Shown here piece after piece: positions 1 through 8,446 of a DNA stretch of 13,828 nt (its first letter is position 1; the number at the start of each line of letters is the position of its first letter). The stretch comes from Jimgerdemannia flammicorona (taxonomy: Eukaryota > Mucoromycota > Endogonomycetes > Endogonales > Endogonaceae). Under the pieces are notes generated by a model that was not told the DNA's origin, did no database searches, and saw only the letters and a program-made list of their open reading frames with translations. The stretch spans positions 1 to 13,828 of the forward strand of contig RBNI01004568.1 in assembly GCA_003990745.1 (NCBI GenBank), given 5' to 3'. Position numbers and translations under genes: made by a program.

Positions 1-357
1 TTCTGAAGGCAACTACACTATGCTTGTAGCCCTTTCTACCTTTTGGTGGATTGTATACTACCTTCCCATGTGCCTGTAGCAAGCAGTGAAAAATGCCTCA
101 GATTGGAGTGAACATAATTTGGGATTAACTCGCAGTGAGGTACGCGGTCCTAAGTCAAAATTTTGTATGGGCCAAATGTAATGAACCAGGGGTCAATGAG
201 CTGACTGCAGCTAGCCAATCAGGTCAGGCAAGCAAATTTGCTGATGAGAAAAAATAGTCACTTTCATATGAAAAAATGGGGAGAGGCTGGTAGAGAGGCT
301 GGGAGGCAGAGGAGGAGGTATATAAGGTATGCTTCCAATAGGCTGAGGAGATTATAA
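1..357. other. Non-coding flank upstream of the LINE fragment, with promoter-like boxes
   Basis: No reading frame with recognisable protein similarity is visible in this stretch on either strand. A CCAAT box lies at 215-219 and a TATATAAG box at 319-326, about 100 bp apart on the + strand, followed by purine-rich sequence. The LINE frame opens at ATG 358 directly after an in-frame TAA (355-357). The stretch may be the target DNA into which a 5'-truncated LINE was copied, or the end of another element. I see no terminal repeats that would decide between these. Confidence 0.4.
215..326 (+). promoter_or_regulatory. Possible CCAAT/TATA promoter
   Basis: CCAAT occurs at 215-219 and TATATAAG at 319-326, in the orientation of the LINE remnant. 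The pair is compatible with a fungal Pol II promoter. Both are short motifs, no intact gene follows, and chance occurrence is possible. Confidence 0.25.
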
Positions 358-822
358 ATGGATTGGGTGGATTTGCTTACTGTTGTTGGGGTAGAGGATT
401 GGAAGATCGAGAGGACGAAATTGGAGATTGTGGAACTGTAACAGGTATTGAGGGAAGAGGAGGAGACTCATATGTGGGGCATGGCTGCTAGACTACAGTG
501 GCAGGGGCTTAAGGAGGGTGAGTAGCCTACTGGATACTTATCGAGACTTCTCAAAGTCAGGAGAGTGCGATATCGGTGGGATGGGGTCCTGGATACTGAT
601 GGAGATATGATACATGGCATACAACAAATTTTAGGGATGTTGAAGGAGAGATGGCAGGGCTTGTGGAGTGAGTGAGAAGGGGGTGCTGATGGAGCAGAGA
701 TTACAGATACACTGGAAGAGTGGGGGCCACCACGGGTAGCCAGACTGGGTGACTTGATCATACTGGTGCTAGGGAAAGAGATTCAGAGTGTCCTGGTAGC
801 AACTAAACTAGGGATGGCGCCT
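358..822 (+). pseudogene. LINE ORF2 fragment, region upstream of reverse transcriptase
   Basis: Frame 358 reads as the linker that precedes LINE reverse transcriptases. An acidic helical stretch leads to an AARLQWQGLKEGE block, matching the family's 'R-x-x-W-x-x-x-GE-x-PT' pattern. A basic patch (KVRRVRYRW), a D-T-D-G-D motif and a WQGLWS motif follow. Three in-frame stops are present (TAA after VEL, TAG after KEGE, TGA after WSE). The frame is open up to the insertion point at 822, where it ends in the codons for GMAP. It continues on the far side of the insert with GEDGLPWDF, the usual start of the catalytic reverse transcriptase region. The ATG at 358 is probably not a true start, because this protein normally has an N-terminal endonuclease. 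Confidence 0.75.
818..822. repeat. Target-site duplication, left copy (CGCCT)
   Basis: CGCCT directly abuts the first base (TG at 823) of the LTR element and is repeated exactly at 11452-11456 after its last base. Five base pairs is the usual duplication made by Ty3/Gypsy integrases. Confidence 0.93.
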
Positions 823-1179
823 TGTCAGATAGTTACTTTTTAGGGTAACTGTTATGTAGTTCTGGAAGGGTTTCTGGAAGTTCTGGATATTCTGGAAGAC
901 CATTTTCTTATGGTCAAGATCAATTTCATATGGAGTACATCCTCTACGCTTATTGATTTCAAGATCAGGTTGACGTCTCAACCAAAGTCCTTTCTTGGAC
1001 TAGTTCTAGATATTCAGGATTTTCTGTATTTCAGGAAGTTCAAGAAACTAAGACCAGCTTAGTTGAATTGGTGTATCGCTACAGACAATACCCAATTAGG
1101 AAATTTCGTGACGGGGTTAGGAGTAGGACCTAACAGGGAGTGGATTTACTTAAGAGTAGTTTGTGGGTTATTAAATAGG

Positions 1180-1185
1180 TTTATT
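1180..1185 (-). terminator. AATAAA polyadenylation-type signal in 3' LTR
   Basis: AATAAA on the minus strand, 315 bp beyond the LTR reading-frame stop and about 120 bp beyond the TATAAATA box. It is conserved in the other two LTR copies (9744-9749 and 13682-13687). It would fit the 3' end of the R region of the element's transcript. Fungal poly(A) signals are loose, so its use is an inference. Confidence 0.5.
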
Positions 1186-1303
1186 CGCTATTCATGATAT
1201 TGCTATACTAGAAATAGTTTGTATAAAGGGGTATTGTGGGGAAGTGCTCAGGAGTTGTGTTCGGATTGTTCAGGTCTGAGATTCTGAGGTCTGGGGGAGG
1301 GGG

Positions 1304-1311
1304 TATTTATA
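1304..1311 (-). promoter_or_regulatory. TATAAATA box in 3' LTR
   Basis: TATAAATA in the element's sense is followed by a C-rich run suitable as an initiator region. It is identical at 9868-9875 and 13804-13811. The distance to AATAAA (about 120 bp) would give a short R region, so this is my candidate for the genomic RNA promoter. In this left LTR it could drive transcription outward into the LINE and flank. Confidence 0.5.
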
Positions 1312-1379
1312 CTAGTAAGGGGCTATCTGGACTATGCTAGATATGGATATAGCACTAAGTGTTTTGCTGAGTTAGAATG

Positions 1380-1470
1380 CAGTCACGTAGTACAAGGGTG
1401 ATCTGACATATTAAGAGATCATCTGACTGCTGAGTCAGTTTACAGTCACATCATACAAGGCTAATCTAAC
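1380..1470. repeat. Pair of 28-bp imperfect direct repeats with a TGAGTCA site, 3' LTR
   Basis: Units at 1380-1407 and 1443-1470 both start CAGTCAC and share the TACAAGG core. A TGAGTCA bZIP-type (Gcn4/AP-1) motif lies between them at 1431-1437, inside GCTGAGTCAG. The same arrangement is at 9944-10034 in the right LTR. The position, 70-160 bp upstream of TATAAATA in the element's sense, fits an enhancer-like block. Confidence 0.5.
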
Positions 1471-1500
1471 TATACTATGACTGTTAGGCTATTTATAGGT

Positions 1501-2598
1501 TTAGGCACTGTCTGGATAGTCTTCGATAATATCACCATCGATTGCATCATCTCGGAAGAAGTAGTCATCTAGGAAGAGTGGTTTATGGATTACTTCTCCT
1601 TGTTCGCTGAGGTAATAATACATTGGAACTTCATCTCCGTCCCATAGGATAGCATTGTCTGTCTCATATGCTGGATAAGATGTTGGTGGGCGAAGGAAGG
1701 GTGTATTGTCCTCGCTTTCATCAGATTCGCTGTCTGCGTACCTTCTATAGGTTACGGCACTATGAGTCACGGGGTTATAGTAAGCTGGCAGTTGTGGTTC
1801 ATGTCACTCGTACTTAGGTGGTGGAGTTGTTGGTTCAATCTCGAGGGTTGTCTGAAGGTACAGGTTGTATTCTCCAGTCTCTTCATTGTAGTTGAAGTAA
1901 TCGGGGGTAAATGCAGATTGGTATTCATACCAGTGGTCATTGTCCCAATAAGTCTCATATGTGGTTATGAACTGTTGTAAGTTCATTGGCAAGGTTGGTG
2001 GTGTGATCAGAGTTGGTAGAGATCCTTAGCTTGAGGTCATGTCGGTGTCAGAGGGATTATTGTCTTCTGCTTCATCTTCATCGAAGTTGATTATATCGTA
2101 GACATCCTTCATGGCATATCCAACTTGGGGTATTTGCAGGATGTGGTCGTCAGGGTGCAGGAAGGTTCTGTCAGTGGTCTGAACATATTCGAGATACTTG
2201 TGGTTGAGTTCTTGTATCATGTCATCGATTTGGCCATAGGACAGGATAGCAACCATTTCGCTGGTAGTAACTTGGAGGCAGAAAATAAAGGTGCTGTACT
2301 TGTAGAAGAGTTCTTGGTGTTTGCGGGCGATGAGCTTCTGGTGTTGAGACATTTGGGTAATGTCTGTATCATGGTAGTGTTTGATCATATCTTCTAGGAG
2401 GCGGCCGATCTGATAGTAGCTTGAGATTTGTCCGATCTGGTGGGTCTCGTTAAGCATATTCAGGGCATTCTATCGGGCTTCCATGAAGTAGAGAGGTGTG
2501 AGGCTATGGATATTCATGAGGGGCAGAAGGGGTGTGGCTCGGTTAACAATGGCATTCCAAATGTCAGCGCAGATGCAGTTGTAGATCTCAGTGGTTAT
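1501..2598 (-). pseudogene. LTR-encoded ORF, 3' LTR copy (365 codons, broken)
   Basis: This is the left-LTR copy of the frame at 10065-11162. The codon matching the start is ATA instead of ATG (2596-2598). Three in-frame stops are present: TAG at 2470-2472 (TGG in the other copy), TAA at 2026-2028 (CAA in the other) and TGA at 1804-1806 (CAA in the other, so probably CGA originally). The terminal TAA at 1501-1503 is shared with the other LTR. There are no indels. None of these lesions is shared with the right LTR, so the frame was probably intact when the element inserted. The product is unrecognised. The longest surviving piece starts at 2457 (MLNETHQIG). The C-terminus is rich in Asp, Glu and Tyr (FLDDYFFRDDAIDGD). 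Confidence 0.65.
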
Positions 2599-2668
2599 GT
2601 TTGTGTGTTTTGGAAGTTGTGGTTGTTATTTGTTTTGGTTCTCTGTTTCGACGCATCTCGGGGCTCAG

Positions 2669-2693
2669 TATATATGCATCTGTTCTTGATTGG
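2669..2693 (-). promoter_or_regulatory. CCAAT and TATATA boxes upstream of the LTR ORF, 3' LTR
   Basis: CCAAT (minus strand, 2689-2693) lies 14 bp upstream of TATATA (2669-2674). The LTR reading-frame start follows about 70 bp later at 2598. Both motifs are identical in the right LTR (11253-11257 and 11233-11238). Confidence 0.45.
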
Positions 2694-2724
2694 TAAGATT
2701 CCATTTGTATGAATCTTGTGTTCC

Positions 2725-2786
2725 ATGACTTCGTATTGACTCAGCTTTGTGTGCTATGACTTCTGTTTGACTCAGCTTTGTGATCG
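2725..2786. repeat. 31-bp tandem repeat, two units, each with TGACTCA, 3' LTR
   Basis: Units start at 2725 and 2756 (both ATGACTTC). Each contains a TGACTCAGCTTTGTG block, with TGACTCA at 2737-2743 and 2768-2774. TGACTCA is the classic Gcn4/AP-1 bZIP half-palindrome. The units lie just upstream of the CCAAT/TATATA pair in the element's sense. A related pair, GTGATTTC(A/T)GTGGCTTG, follows at 2822-2838 and 2854-2870. Confidence 0.6.
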
Positions 2787-2888
2787 CACAGGTGATTTCC
2801 AGATTCGTTCAGAGGTTGCATGTGATTTCAGTGGCTTGTTAAGAGGGTGACGTGTGATTTCTGTGGCTTGGAGGTTGTGCGCTTACAA

Positions 2889-2901
2889 CTCTCCCCTTCT
2901 T
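2889..2901 (-). other. Polypurine tract (plus-strand primer)
   Basis: On the minus strand this reads AAGAAGGGGAGAG, followed by one T and then the LTR start TGTAAGCG. A purine run directly before the 3' LTR is the expected primer for plus-strand DNA synthesis and confirms the minus orientation of the element. Confidence 0.85.
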
Positions 2902-3313
2902 AGCTTTTGACGTCCTCGTCGGGGTCTTCTAATTTTGTTCTAGTGTTGTTACACTGTTTGGGAGGTCAAAAGTCCAGTAACGTTCATTTTTTCAGAAAGT
3001 GGTATGCTTGTAGTACAGTTGCCTAATGCGTTGGATTCACACATTAAAGGGTCGTGTGTTCAATGCTGTGTGCCAGAAGTGATTCTGACGTCATTCACTG
3101 CTAGAGAATTTCCTCTAAGGAATCTTCTTAAATATCTATGCCTCATTTCCCACCAGTGGTACAGGGAGAATAGGCTTGCTTTCAGTTTTGCTATTTTTCC
3201 AGAGGGTCAGTATTCTTTTGTTCTTGCTGAGTTCTTGATTAGGTTCGTGATAATTATAATATTCAGGAGGGTATAATATGTTATGTACTGATAGGTGTGG
3301 GAGTATTCAGTAT
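2902..3313. other. Non-coding gap between pol stop and polypurine tract
   Basis: About 410 bp with no sense-strand reading frame. An opposite-strand frame of 90 codons (3004-3276) has no recognisable features and probably arose by chance. The notable content is a tRNA-like sequence on the + strand at 3001-3075. Confidence 0.6.
3001..3075 (+). ncRNA. tRNA-derived relic (possible SINE head or tRNA pseudogene), antisense to the element
   Basis: A 74-nt stretch has an exact A box (TAGTACAGTTG, 3011-3021, fits TRGYNNANNNG) and an exact B box (GTTCAATGC, 3058-3066, fits GWTCRANNC) at tRNA-like spacing. The D-stem halves GTAC/ATGC pair at three of four positions. The anticodon arm TTGGA-TTCACAC-ATTAA pairs weakly, with G:T pairs as expected after C-to-T decay. 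It would present anticodon CAC (Val-type). The ends GGTATGC and GTGTGCC pair over 7 bp with wobbles, but three bases out of register with the boxes, and the T stem does not form. It is therefore not a functional tRNA. It could be a decayed tRNA gene, a SINE, or a lookalike. Confidence 0.4.
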
Positions 3314-3329
3314 TCAGTTGTTCAAGGAA

Positions 3330-3481
3330 TCATATTCCTGAACTAAATTGGTAGCATTCTGAAGGTTGGTCTTGGGTTCCCATGTTGCATCATGGATTGG
3401 ATAACCTTTCCATTTGATGAGATATTCAGGGTAGTTCTTGTGGCCACGTTTGTTGAGGATTTGTTCAACTTCATATTCTTC
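3330..3481 (-). other. Chromodomain at the integrase C-terminus
   Basis: The motifs EEYEVEQIL, YLIKWKGYP and ATWEPKTNL match the chromodomain fold. The aromatic residues of the usual methyl-lysine cage (Tyr of EYEV, Trp of KWKGY, Trp/Tyr nearby) are kept. In chromoviruses this module directs integration to chromatin carrying particular histone marks. It ends the polyprotein, 14 bases before the stop region. One TAG precedes it (VIIND-stop-EEYEV). Confidence 0.88.
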
Positions 3482-3559
3482 CTAGTCATTAATAATGACA
3501 GGTGCAGGTGGTTTTGCAGTACGGTTCAGGAATAGTTCATCATTATTGTCATTGTATCA

Positions 3560-4610
3560 CTTGAGACGTTGGACATTGAAGACTGGGTGAATCTTAATGG
3601 TGTCTGGTAGTGCCAATTTGTAGGAGGTTGGAGAGACTTGTGAAATGACTTCAAATGGTCCAATGAACTTGCTGTTCAGCTTTGTAGATAGTCTGTGCTT
3701 GAGGTTGTCAACTCAGTATCCTCAGATGTCTAGTAGAACTTTTTCTCCAATATCGAAGATTTCTTCTCAGCAATGTTGGTTAACATACTGTGACTGTTGT
3801 TCTTGAGCTCGCGATAAATTGTCAATTGCGATCTGGCCTAGATTACACATTTGGAGTAAGAATTCTTCAACAGCTTCAACTGTAGAGGGTTCTTCAGTGG
3901 TTCAGATGAGTGTCAGAGGAGTGTTTGGGTTTTGTCTAGTGTTGGCGAAGAATGGGGTCATTCCAAGAGAGGCTTGCTTGCTGTTATTATAGGCAAACTC
4001 GACTGCAGTGAGGTGTTCATGCCAATCATCTTGTCTGTAGGAAACATAGTTTCTTAGCATTTGTTCCAGAGTTCGATTCATTCTTTCAGTTTAGCCATCA
4101 GTTTTAGGGTGAAAGGCTGTAGATAGTGCAAGTTTCGTTCCAAGGTGTACATGGAGGGCTTTCCAAAAATAGCTGGTGAATTTCAGATCTCAGTCACTAA
4201 CAATGATCTTAGGAAGACCATGATAGCAGAAGATATTGTCAAACAAGAGTGTAGCTATGTCTGGTGCTGTTGCAGTAGTGGTGGTTGATACAAAGTGAGC
4301 TTGTTTGCTCAGATAGTCCACAAAGACGACAATTGCATCTTTCCCATTCTTGGTTCGGGGTAGTTATATAATGAAGTCCATGGAGACTTGTTCCCAATTA
4401 GCAGATGGTACTGGGATAGGGTGGAGTAGACCAGGTTTTGCTAGTGTTGAGGACTTGTTCCATTGGCAGGCATCACAGGAAGTGATGTAGGTTTTGAGCT
4501 GATCTGCCATGCGGGGCCAATAGAAGTTTCGGGAGATAATCTCATAGCATTTATCAAATCCTAAGTGTCCAGCTATCAGAGCATCATGACATTCGAATAA
4601 GATAGTCCTT
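3560..4610 (-). other. Integrase domain (HHCC, DDE core, GPF module)
   Basis: An N-terminal zinc-binding module has ECHDALIAGH followed by CDACQ. The catalytic core shows the three acidic positions: MDFI (first Asp), S-D-stop-D (second Asp, with the following Arg codon now TGA) and DG-stop-TER (Glu, with the Gln codon now TAA). A GPFEVISQVSPTSYKL block corresponds to the GPY/F module typical of chromoviral integrases. The function is insertion of the cDNA, consistent with the 5-bp target duplication flanking this copy. Confidence 0.9.
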
Positions 4611-4879
4611 CGGAGGTCTCGGTTGTTTGGAACATACAGTCTGTCCTTGTAGTAGATAGTATTATCCTTGAGTTGATATTGATTGTACCGGGTATCTTTG
4701 TCAGCATCATCACTATTCAGAATTTCTCGGAGTGCTTGAGCTTCCTTATCATCAGTACATGCTGTGATAATTTGTTCCATGATGGAGTTTGTAACCAGGG
4801 TAAGAGTTTGGATAACTTCTTCAATAGGTGGTCTGGAGATTGCATCGGCAACAATGTTTTCCTTGCCAGGGCGGTACTG

Positions 4880-5200
4880 GATTTCATAGTCAAAGTTGGT
4901 GAGAACTTTCATCCATCTGGCTTGCTTTCGAGAAAGGGTAGCCTGGGTCTTGATGTTGACTAATGACTTGTGGTCAGTCAATACGGTGAAGTGTGCTCCT
5001 TCTAGGTATGGTCGCCATTTGATCAGAGTGTCTACGATGGCTAACATTTCCTTCTCGTGAGTTGCGTAGTTGATTTCAGCATCATTGAACTTGCGGGAGT
5101 GATAGGCCACAGGGTGTCCTTCTTGCATGAGTACTGCTCCAAGAGCTAGGTCAGAGGCATCAGTAGTAACTTCATATGGTAGAGTAGGATTTGCCGCTTG
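4880..5200 (-). other. RNase H domain
   Basis: The catalytic acidic residues are visible in TTDASDLALGAVL (Asp), THEKEMLAIV (Glu) and VLTDHKSLV (Asp). The domain follows the reverse transcriptase connection and precedes the integrase zinc module, as in all Ty3/Gypsy elements. It would remove the RNA strand during cDNA synthesis. Confidence 0.92.
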
Positions 5201-5383
5201 AAGTACTGGAGTAGTTATCAGAGTATCTTTCAATACTTGAAAGGCTATGTCTTGTTCGGGTCCCCAATTTGCAAGATTGTTGAAGTCTTTCTCTTATTTC
5301 ATGGTCCAGGGCTGTTCTCCTTTCTTGTTATACTTGGTCATTTGAGTAAGGGCAGTGGCGATTTTGGCAAAGTTGGCAACAAA

Positions 5384-6151
5384 TCACCTGTAATAGTTTG
5401 CTAATCCCAGGAATGACTGGAGGTCTTTCAGCTTCTTGGGTCTGGGCCAATCCTTGATTGCAGAGATTTTGCTGGGGTCTACTTTGATTCCATTTGGTGT
5501 GACAATGTGTTCAAGGAATTGAATTTCTTTCAGAAGAAATTTGCACTTGCTGAGTTTTGCAAAGAGTCTGTTTTCTCGGAGTTTTAGTAGTACTAGTTCA
5601 AGGTGTTTGAGATGTTCCTCCAGGGTTTTGCTGAAGACTAGGATGTCATCAATATAGACAACAACAAATTTGTCCAGGTATGGGTACAGAATAGTATTCA
5701 TTAGTGTCTGGAAGGTCGCAGGAGCATTAGTTAAGCCAAAGGGCATAACCAGGGATTCGAAATGTCCATAGCGAGTTCGAAAGGCTGTCTTGTAGATGTC
5801 TTCTTCTTTCATGGCAATTTGCCAGTAGCCATTTTGCAGGTCAAAAGAGCTCATGAATTGTGGGTTGGTAAGCCTATCAAATATTTCATCGATTCTGGGT
5901 AGTGGGCAACAGTTCTTGATGGTCTGTTCATTGAGGTCACGGTAATCAATGCACATTCTCAGGTCTCCTCCTTTCTTGACAACAAAGAGGACTGGTGCAC
6001 CATAAGGTGATACACTGGGTCTGATGAATCCTTGCTCCAGGAGTTCATCAATTTCTTTCTTGAGTGTATCGATTTCTCTCAGAGATATGTGGTAAATTGA
6101 CTTGAAGGCTGGCTTGGTATCTGGGATAGTCTTGATGGCATGGTCCACTGC
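5384..6151 (-). other. Reverse transcriptase domain
   Basis: An unbroken 254-codon stretch shows all core motifs: [48 protein letters not shown] and the active site [11 protein letters not shown]. It ends [10 protein letters not shown] just before a TGA where the family has Arg or Lys (5384-5386). The catalytic Asp residues are intact. This is the best-preserved block of the element. Confidence 0.96.
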
Positions 6152-6479
6152 TCATTTGGGAGGTAGGCCTTTTGGGAGTTTTTTCAGGAATATATCTTTG
6201 AATTTCTGGAGTAGTGGTCTAACATGGCTGTCAACTTTGAAAAAGTCTTCTTCAGAGTTCTCGGGTTCTCCTTTGGATAGACGGATGGAGATAGCAAAGA
6301 GAGGGCATTTCTTGGCTAATTTCTTGAGTTGTAGTTTGTTGATGTGGGTGATCTTTGGTCCAGGATCACTAGAGTTGAGTGGGTCCTTTTCGCCTTGCAG
6401 TTTGAAGTTGTGGCATCTTTTCTTGATGATTAGGGAATGGTTTACCCAATCGATCATGGAGTTCTCTTGTTTTAACCAT

Positions 6480-6727
6480 AGAGTTCCAAGAATGATTTCA
6501 TTGTCAGGGAGTGGTACGATCTGAAGGGTAACATGTACTCGATAGTCACTGATTCGAAAGGGTAGGTTGCAGACTTCCTTGCTAATGACATGTGAGGTTC
6601 TATCAGCTATGGCAACTGCTTGAGTTTGTTGTATCGGAGAGGTGAAGACCTTGAGTCTGTTGGCTATTTCTTCATTGATGAAGTTGCCTGAGGCACCACT
6701 GTCTATTATGATCTTGACAGGTGCTCA
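6480..6727 (-). other. Aspartic protease domain
   Basis: KIIIDSGASGNFINEEIANRL carries the active-site DSGA (Asp codon 6701-6703). ILGTLWLKQEN further on matches the ILG-x-x-W block near the C-terminus of retroviral-type proteases. A TGA (6725-6727) lies just ahead of the active site. The domain matures the polyprotein. Confidence 0.85.
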
Positions 6728-6964
6728 ATTGACAAAAGCTTTAAGTGTAAGCAGTTTGTCTGATCCAATAGTGATGATTTCAGTTGTAGGAGCTTTCCTT
6801 CTGTTAGTTCTTCTTTGAGCCAGTTCGTTGACATAAGAGAAGCAATCATCAATCATGCAGGAAGAGTATATTCCAATGCCATGGGGGCATCAGCCACTTG
6901 GTACATATCCATCTTCGATTTTCTTGTAGAATTGTTCTTCCTTGTTCATAGTAGGTTGGACTGG

Positions 6965-7330
6965 GGCCTTGTTTGATGAGCCAAATCCTTTGGATCCTTG
7001 GATGGTGGGCAGTAGTTCAGGGACTTCCTTGACTGTCAGGGTTGACTCGATTTTCTCGAATAGGATCTGGGCAATACAGAATCCAATGGGAATCTTGAAG
7101 GGTATCCAACTGTGGTTTCGGATTAGGACAATAATTTCGCCTGTATAATCTTCGTCAATGACTCCTCCTTCTACTGAGAGTCCTTTCAATGCTAGGCTGC
7201 TGCGACAGCATATTCTTCCAACATGTCCTTCAGGAATTTGGATACTGATTCCTGTGTAGACTTGTCTGACTTCTCAGTTGGAGACTGTGACTTCTTTGGC
7301 TGTATATAGGTCATATCCCACTGCTTTTTG
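6965..7330 (-). other. dUTPase domain between CCHC and protease
   Basis: All five motifs of trimeric dUTPases are visible in order: AVGYDLY (motif 1), GRICCRSSLALKG (motif 2, family P-R-S-x-x-A), EGGVIDEDYTGEI (motif 3, with catalytic Asp and substrate-stacking Tyr), CIAQILFEKI (motif 4) and GSKGFGSSN (motif 5, Gly-rich arm with Phe). The length of about 120 residues fits the family. The enzyme hydrolyses dUTP to dUMP and would limit uracil entry into cDNA. The frame is the same as Gag and Pol. One TGA (7274-7276) follows motif 1. Motif 2 has Cys-Cys where many dUTPases have a small residue and Pro before the Arg-Ser. Confidence 0.9.
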
Positions 7331-7459
7331 ACTTCCTTTGGTTGGGGCTTTGGCAGTTTGTCTTAACTTGACAAAGTCTAGGGTTCTGGTGGTCAGGTTG
7401 TTGAGGTGGTGCAGAGTGGTAACAGTTGCTTATATTGCTGTTCGGGGTTTTCGGTTAGG

Positions 7460-7501
7460 GCAGGCACTGGCCATGTGTCCTGTCTTTTGGCAATAGAAGC
7501 A
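7460..7501 (-). other. CCHC zinc knuckle (nucleocapsid)
   Basis: CFYCQKTGHMASAC fits CX2CX4HX4C exactly and is preceded by a basic stretch (RNELRRSR). It is the RNA-binding nucleocapsid motif at the end of Gag and lies in the polyprotein frame. An in-frame TAA follows at 7430-7432. Confidence 0.93.
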
Positions 7502-8446
7502 TACTCTGCTTCTTCTAAGTTCATTCCTTTCGCCTTCAGTGAGTTTCTTGAAGGTACTCGGCTGGGTGGGTTCATGATTTCTGGGTGTCCATGAAGTGAG
7601 TGTTGAGGGAGCTTGGGGTGCCTCATGCTTGGGTTCTTCTTTCTTAGTCCAAGTCTTTTCCTTGTTATTGAATTGTCTTCGGGGCAGAATTGGTCCAGCT
7701 GTTAAGATTCACTTAACCATGGTCTTGATTCTTGCCAGGCACCATTATTGGTGATCACAACCAACTGGGTGTCCTTGTTCTCGGATTTTTCTAGTAAGCC
7801 ATTCAGGCAGGGCATCAAATAAATGATCTGCTCTTGTACTATTTCGTGCTTTGTCATTGGCAATATATCCTAGGCCAACAGTGTTCAGGAGTGACTCGAG
7901 TTTTGTACAGAAGGTTTCGAATTCCTCCTTGCCATGTACATCGAATTTGAGATTGCGGAGTTTTACTCGGGATTCAGCAATCATGGTTTCACTGCGATAT
8001 TGAGCAATCATGAGTTGTTTAAGTCCAGGGGCTGCAGGATGGGCTCTATATCCTGGGGCATTATTTGCTGCATTCTGAGCAACTACTACAGGTTGGATGT
8101 CCCATGTGAGGGGTTTTTCAGGAAGAGTTCACCACCATTCTTCAGCAGGTCCTCGGAAGAATGTAAAAACTCATCGGACATAGGCTGTAGTGGTAGCAAA
8201 GAGTTGTTCCAGAGTGTGGTCTTGATTGTTTGTCAGAACGCGGTCAGTGACTCATTCATTGGTCCATTGGTTGGCTTCAAAGTTGGTGTCGACTACACTA
8301 ATGAAGCTTTGGACTTCTTGTGCAGTACCATTGAAGGTAGGTAGACTCAGATTTTTTGTAGGTCGGGTCTGTTCGGCTAAGGCAGTAATGGTTGCTGCCA
8401 TTATGGCTACCTGAGCTGTGAGGTCTAGAATCTGTTGGTTTGCCAT
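7502..8446 (-). other. Gag capsid-like region
   Basis: It starts MANQQILDLTAQVAIMAA. The block LSLPTFNGTAQEVQSFI followed by FFRGPAEEWW is the usual Ty3/Gypsy Gag pattern ('P-x-F-x-G ... G-x-A-x-x-W'). The C-terminal part (FETFCTKLESLLNTVG, DHLFDALPEWLTRKI) fits the retrotransposon Gag helices. Stops lie at 8252, 8171, 8129, 7745 and 7709. Confidence 0.85.

Larger units (their letters stand above)
823..2887 (-). repeat. 3' LTR (left copy), 2,065 bp
   Basis: It begins TGTCAGATAG and ends GCGCTTACA on the + strand, aligning to the right copy with a constant offset of 8,564. Every mismatch I compared by eye is a transition, many at sites that are CpG in another copy. Comparing roughly the first 340 bp I count about 17 differences, about 5%. 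In the element's sense it contains, in order, tandem repeats with TGACTCA sites, CCAAT, TATATA, the 365-codon reading frame, a 28-bp direct repeat, TATAAATA and AATAAA. At 2 kb it is long for a Ty3/Gypsy LTR. Confidence 0.95.
3314..8446 (-). pseudogene. gag-pol polyprotein: Gag-CCHC-dUTPase-PR-RT-RH-IN-chromodomain (degraded)
   Basis: A single minus-strand frame of 1,711 codons runs from ATG 8446 (context AACATGGC) to TGA 3314-3316 with no frameshift. It holds about 21 premature stops. Mapped ones include 8252, 8171, 8129, 7745, 7709, 7430, 7274, 6890, 6725, 6152, 5384, 5294 and 4364, and there are about eight more in the integrase and chromodomain part. Most are TGA at positions where the family has Arg (for example S-D-stop-D in integrase, normally SDRD). 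The rest are TAA or TAG where Gln is expected (DG-stop-TER, normally DGQTER). Enzymes for particle assembly, maturation, reverse transcription and integration are all represented. ATG 8446 is the first in-frame ATG, but the frame stays open-like upstream (see 8447-9298). Domains are listed separately. Confidence 0.93.

Noticed and set aside
19..29. TATGCTTGTAG shared between 19-29 and the tRNA-like region at 3003-3013
   Set aside because: The match stops after 11 bases on both sides, and no A box, B box or arms are visible at 19-90.
1380..1470. CRISPR-like direct repeats
   Set aside because: Only two imperfect 28-bp units are present, inside an LTR of a eukaryotic element.
3004..3276. 90-codon + strand frame in the pol-to-polypurine gap
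   Set aside because: No recognisable features. It covers the tRNA-like relic and lies antisense to the element, so chance is the simplest explanation.
7393..7626. A 77-codon minus-strand frame overlapping the nucleocapsid
   Set aside because: It is out of frame with gag-pol. The CCHC knuckle lies in the polyprotein frame at the same place.
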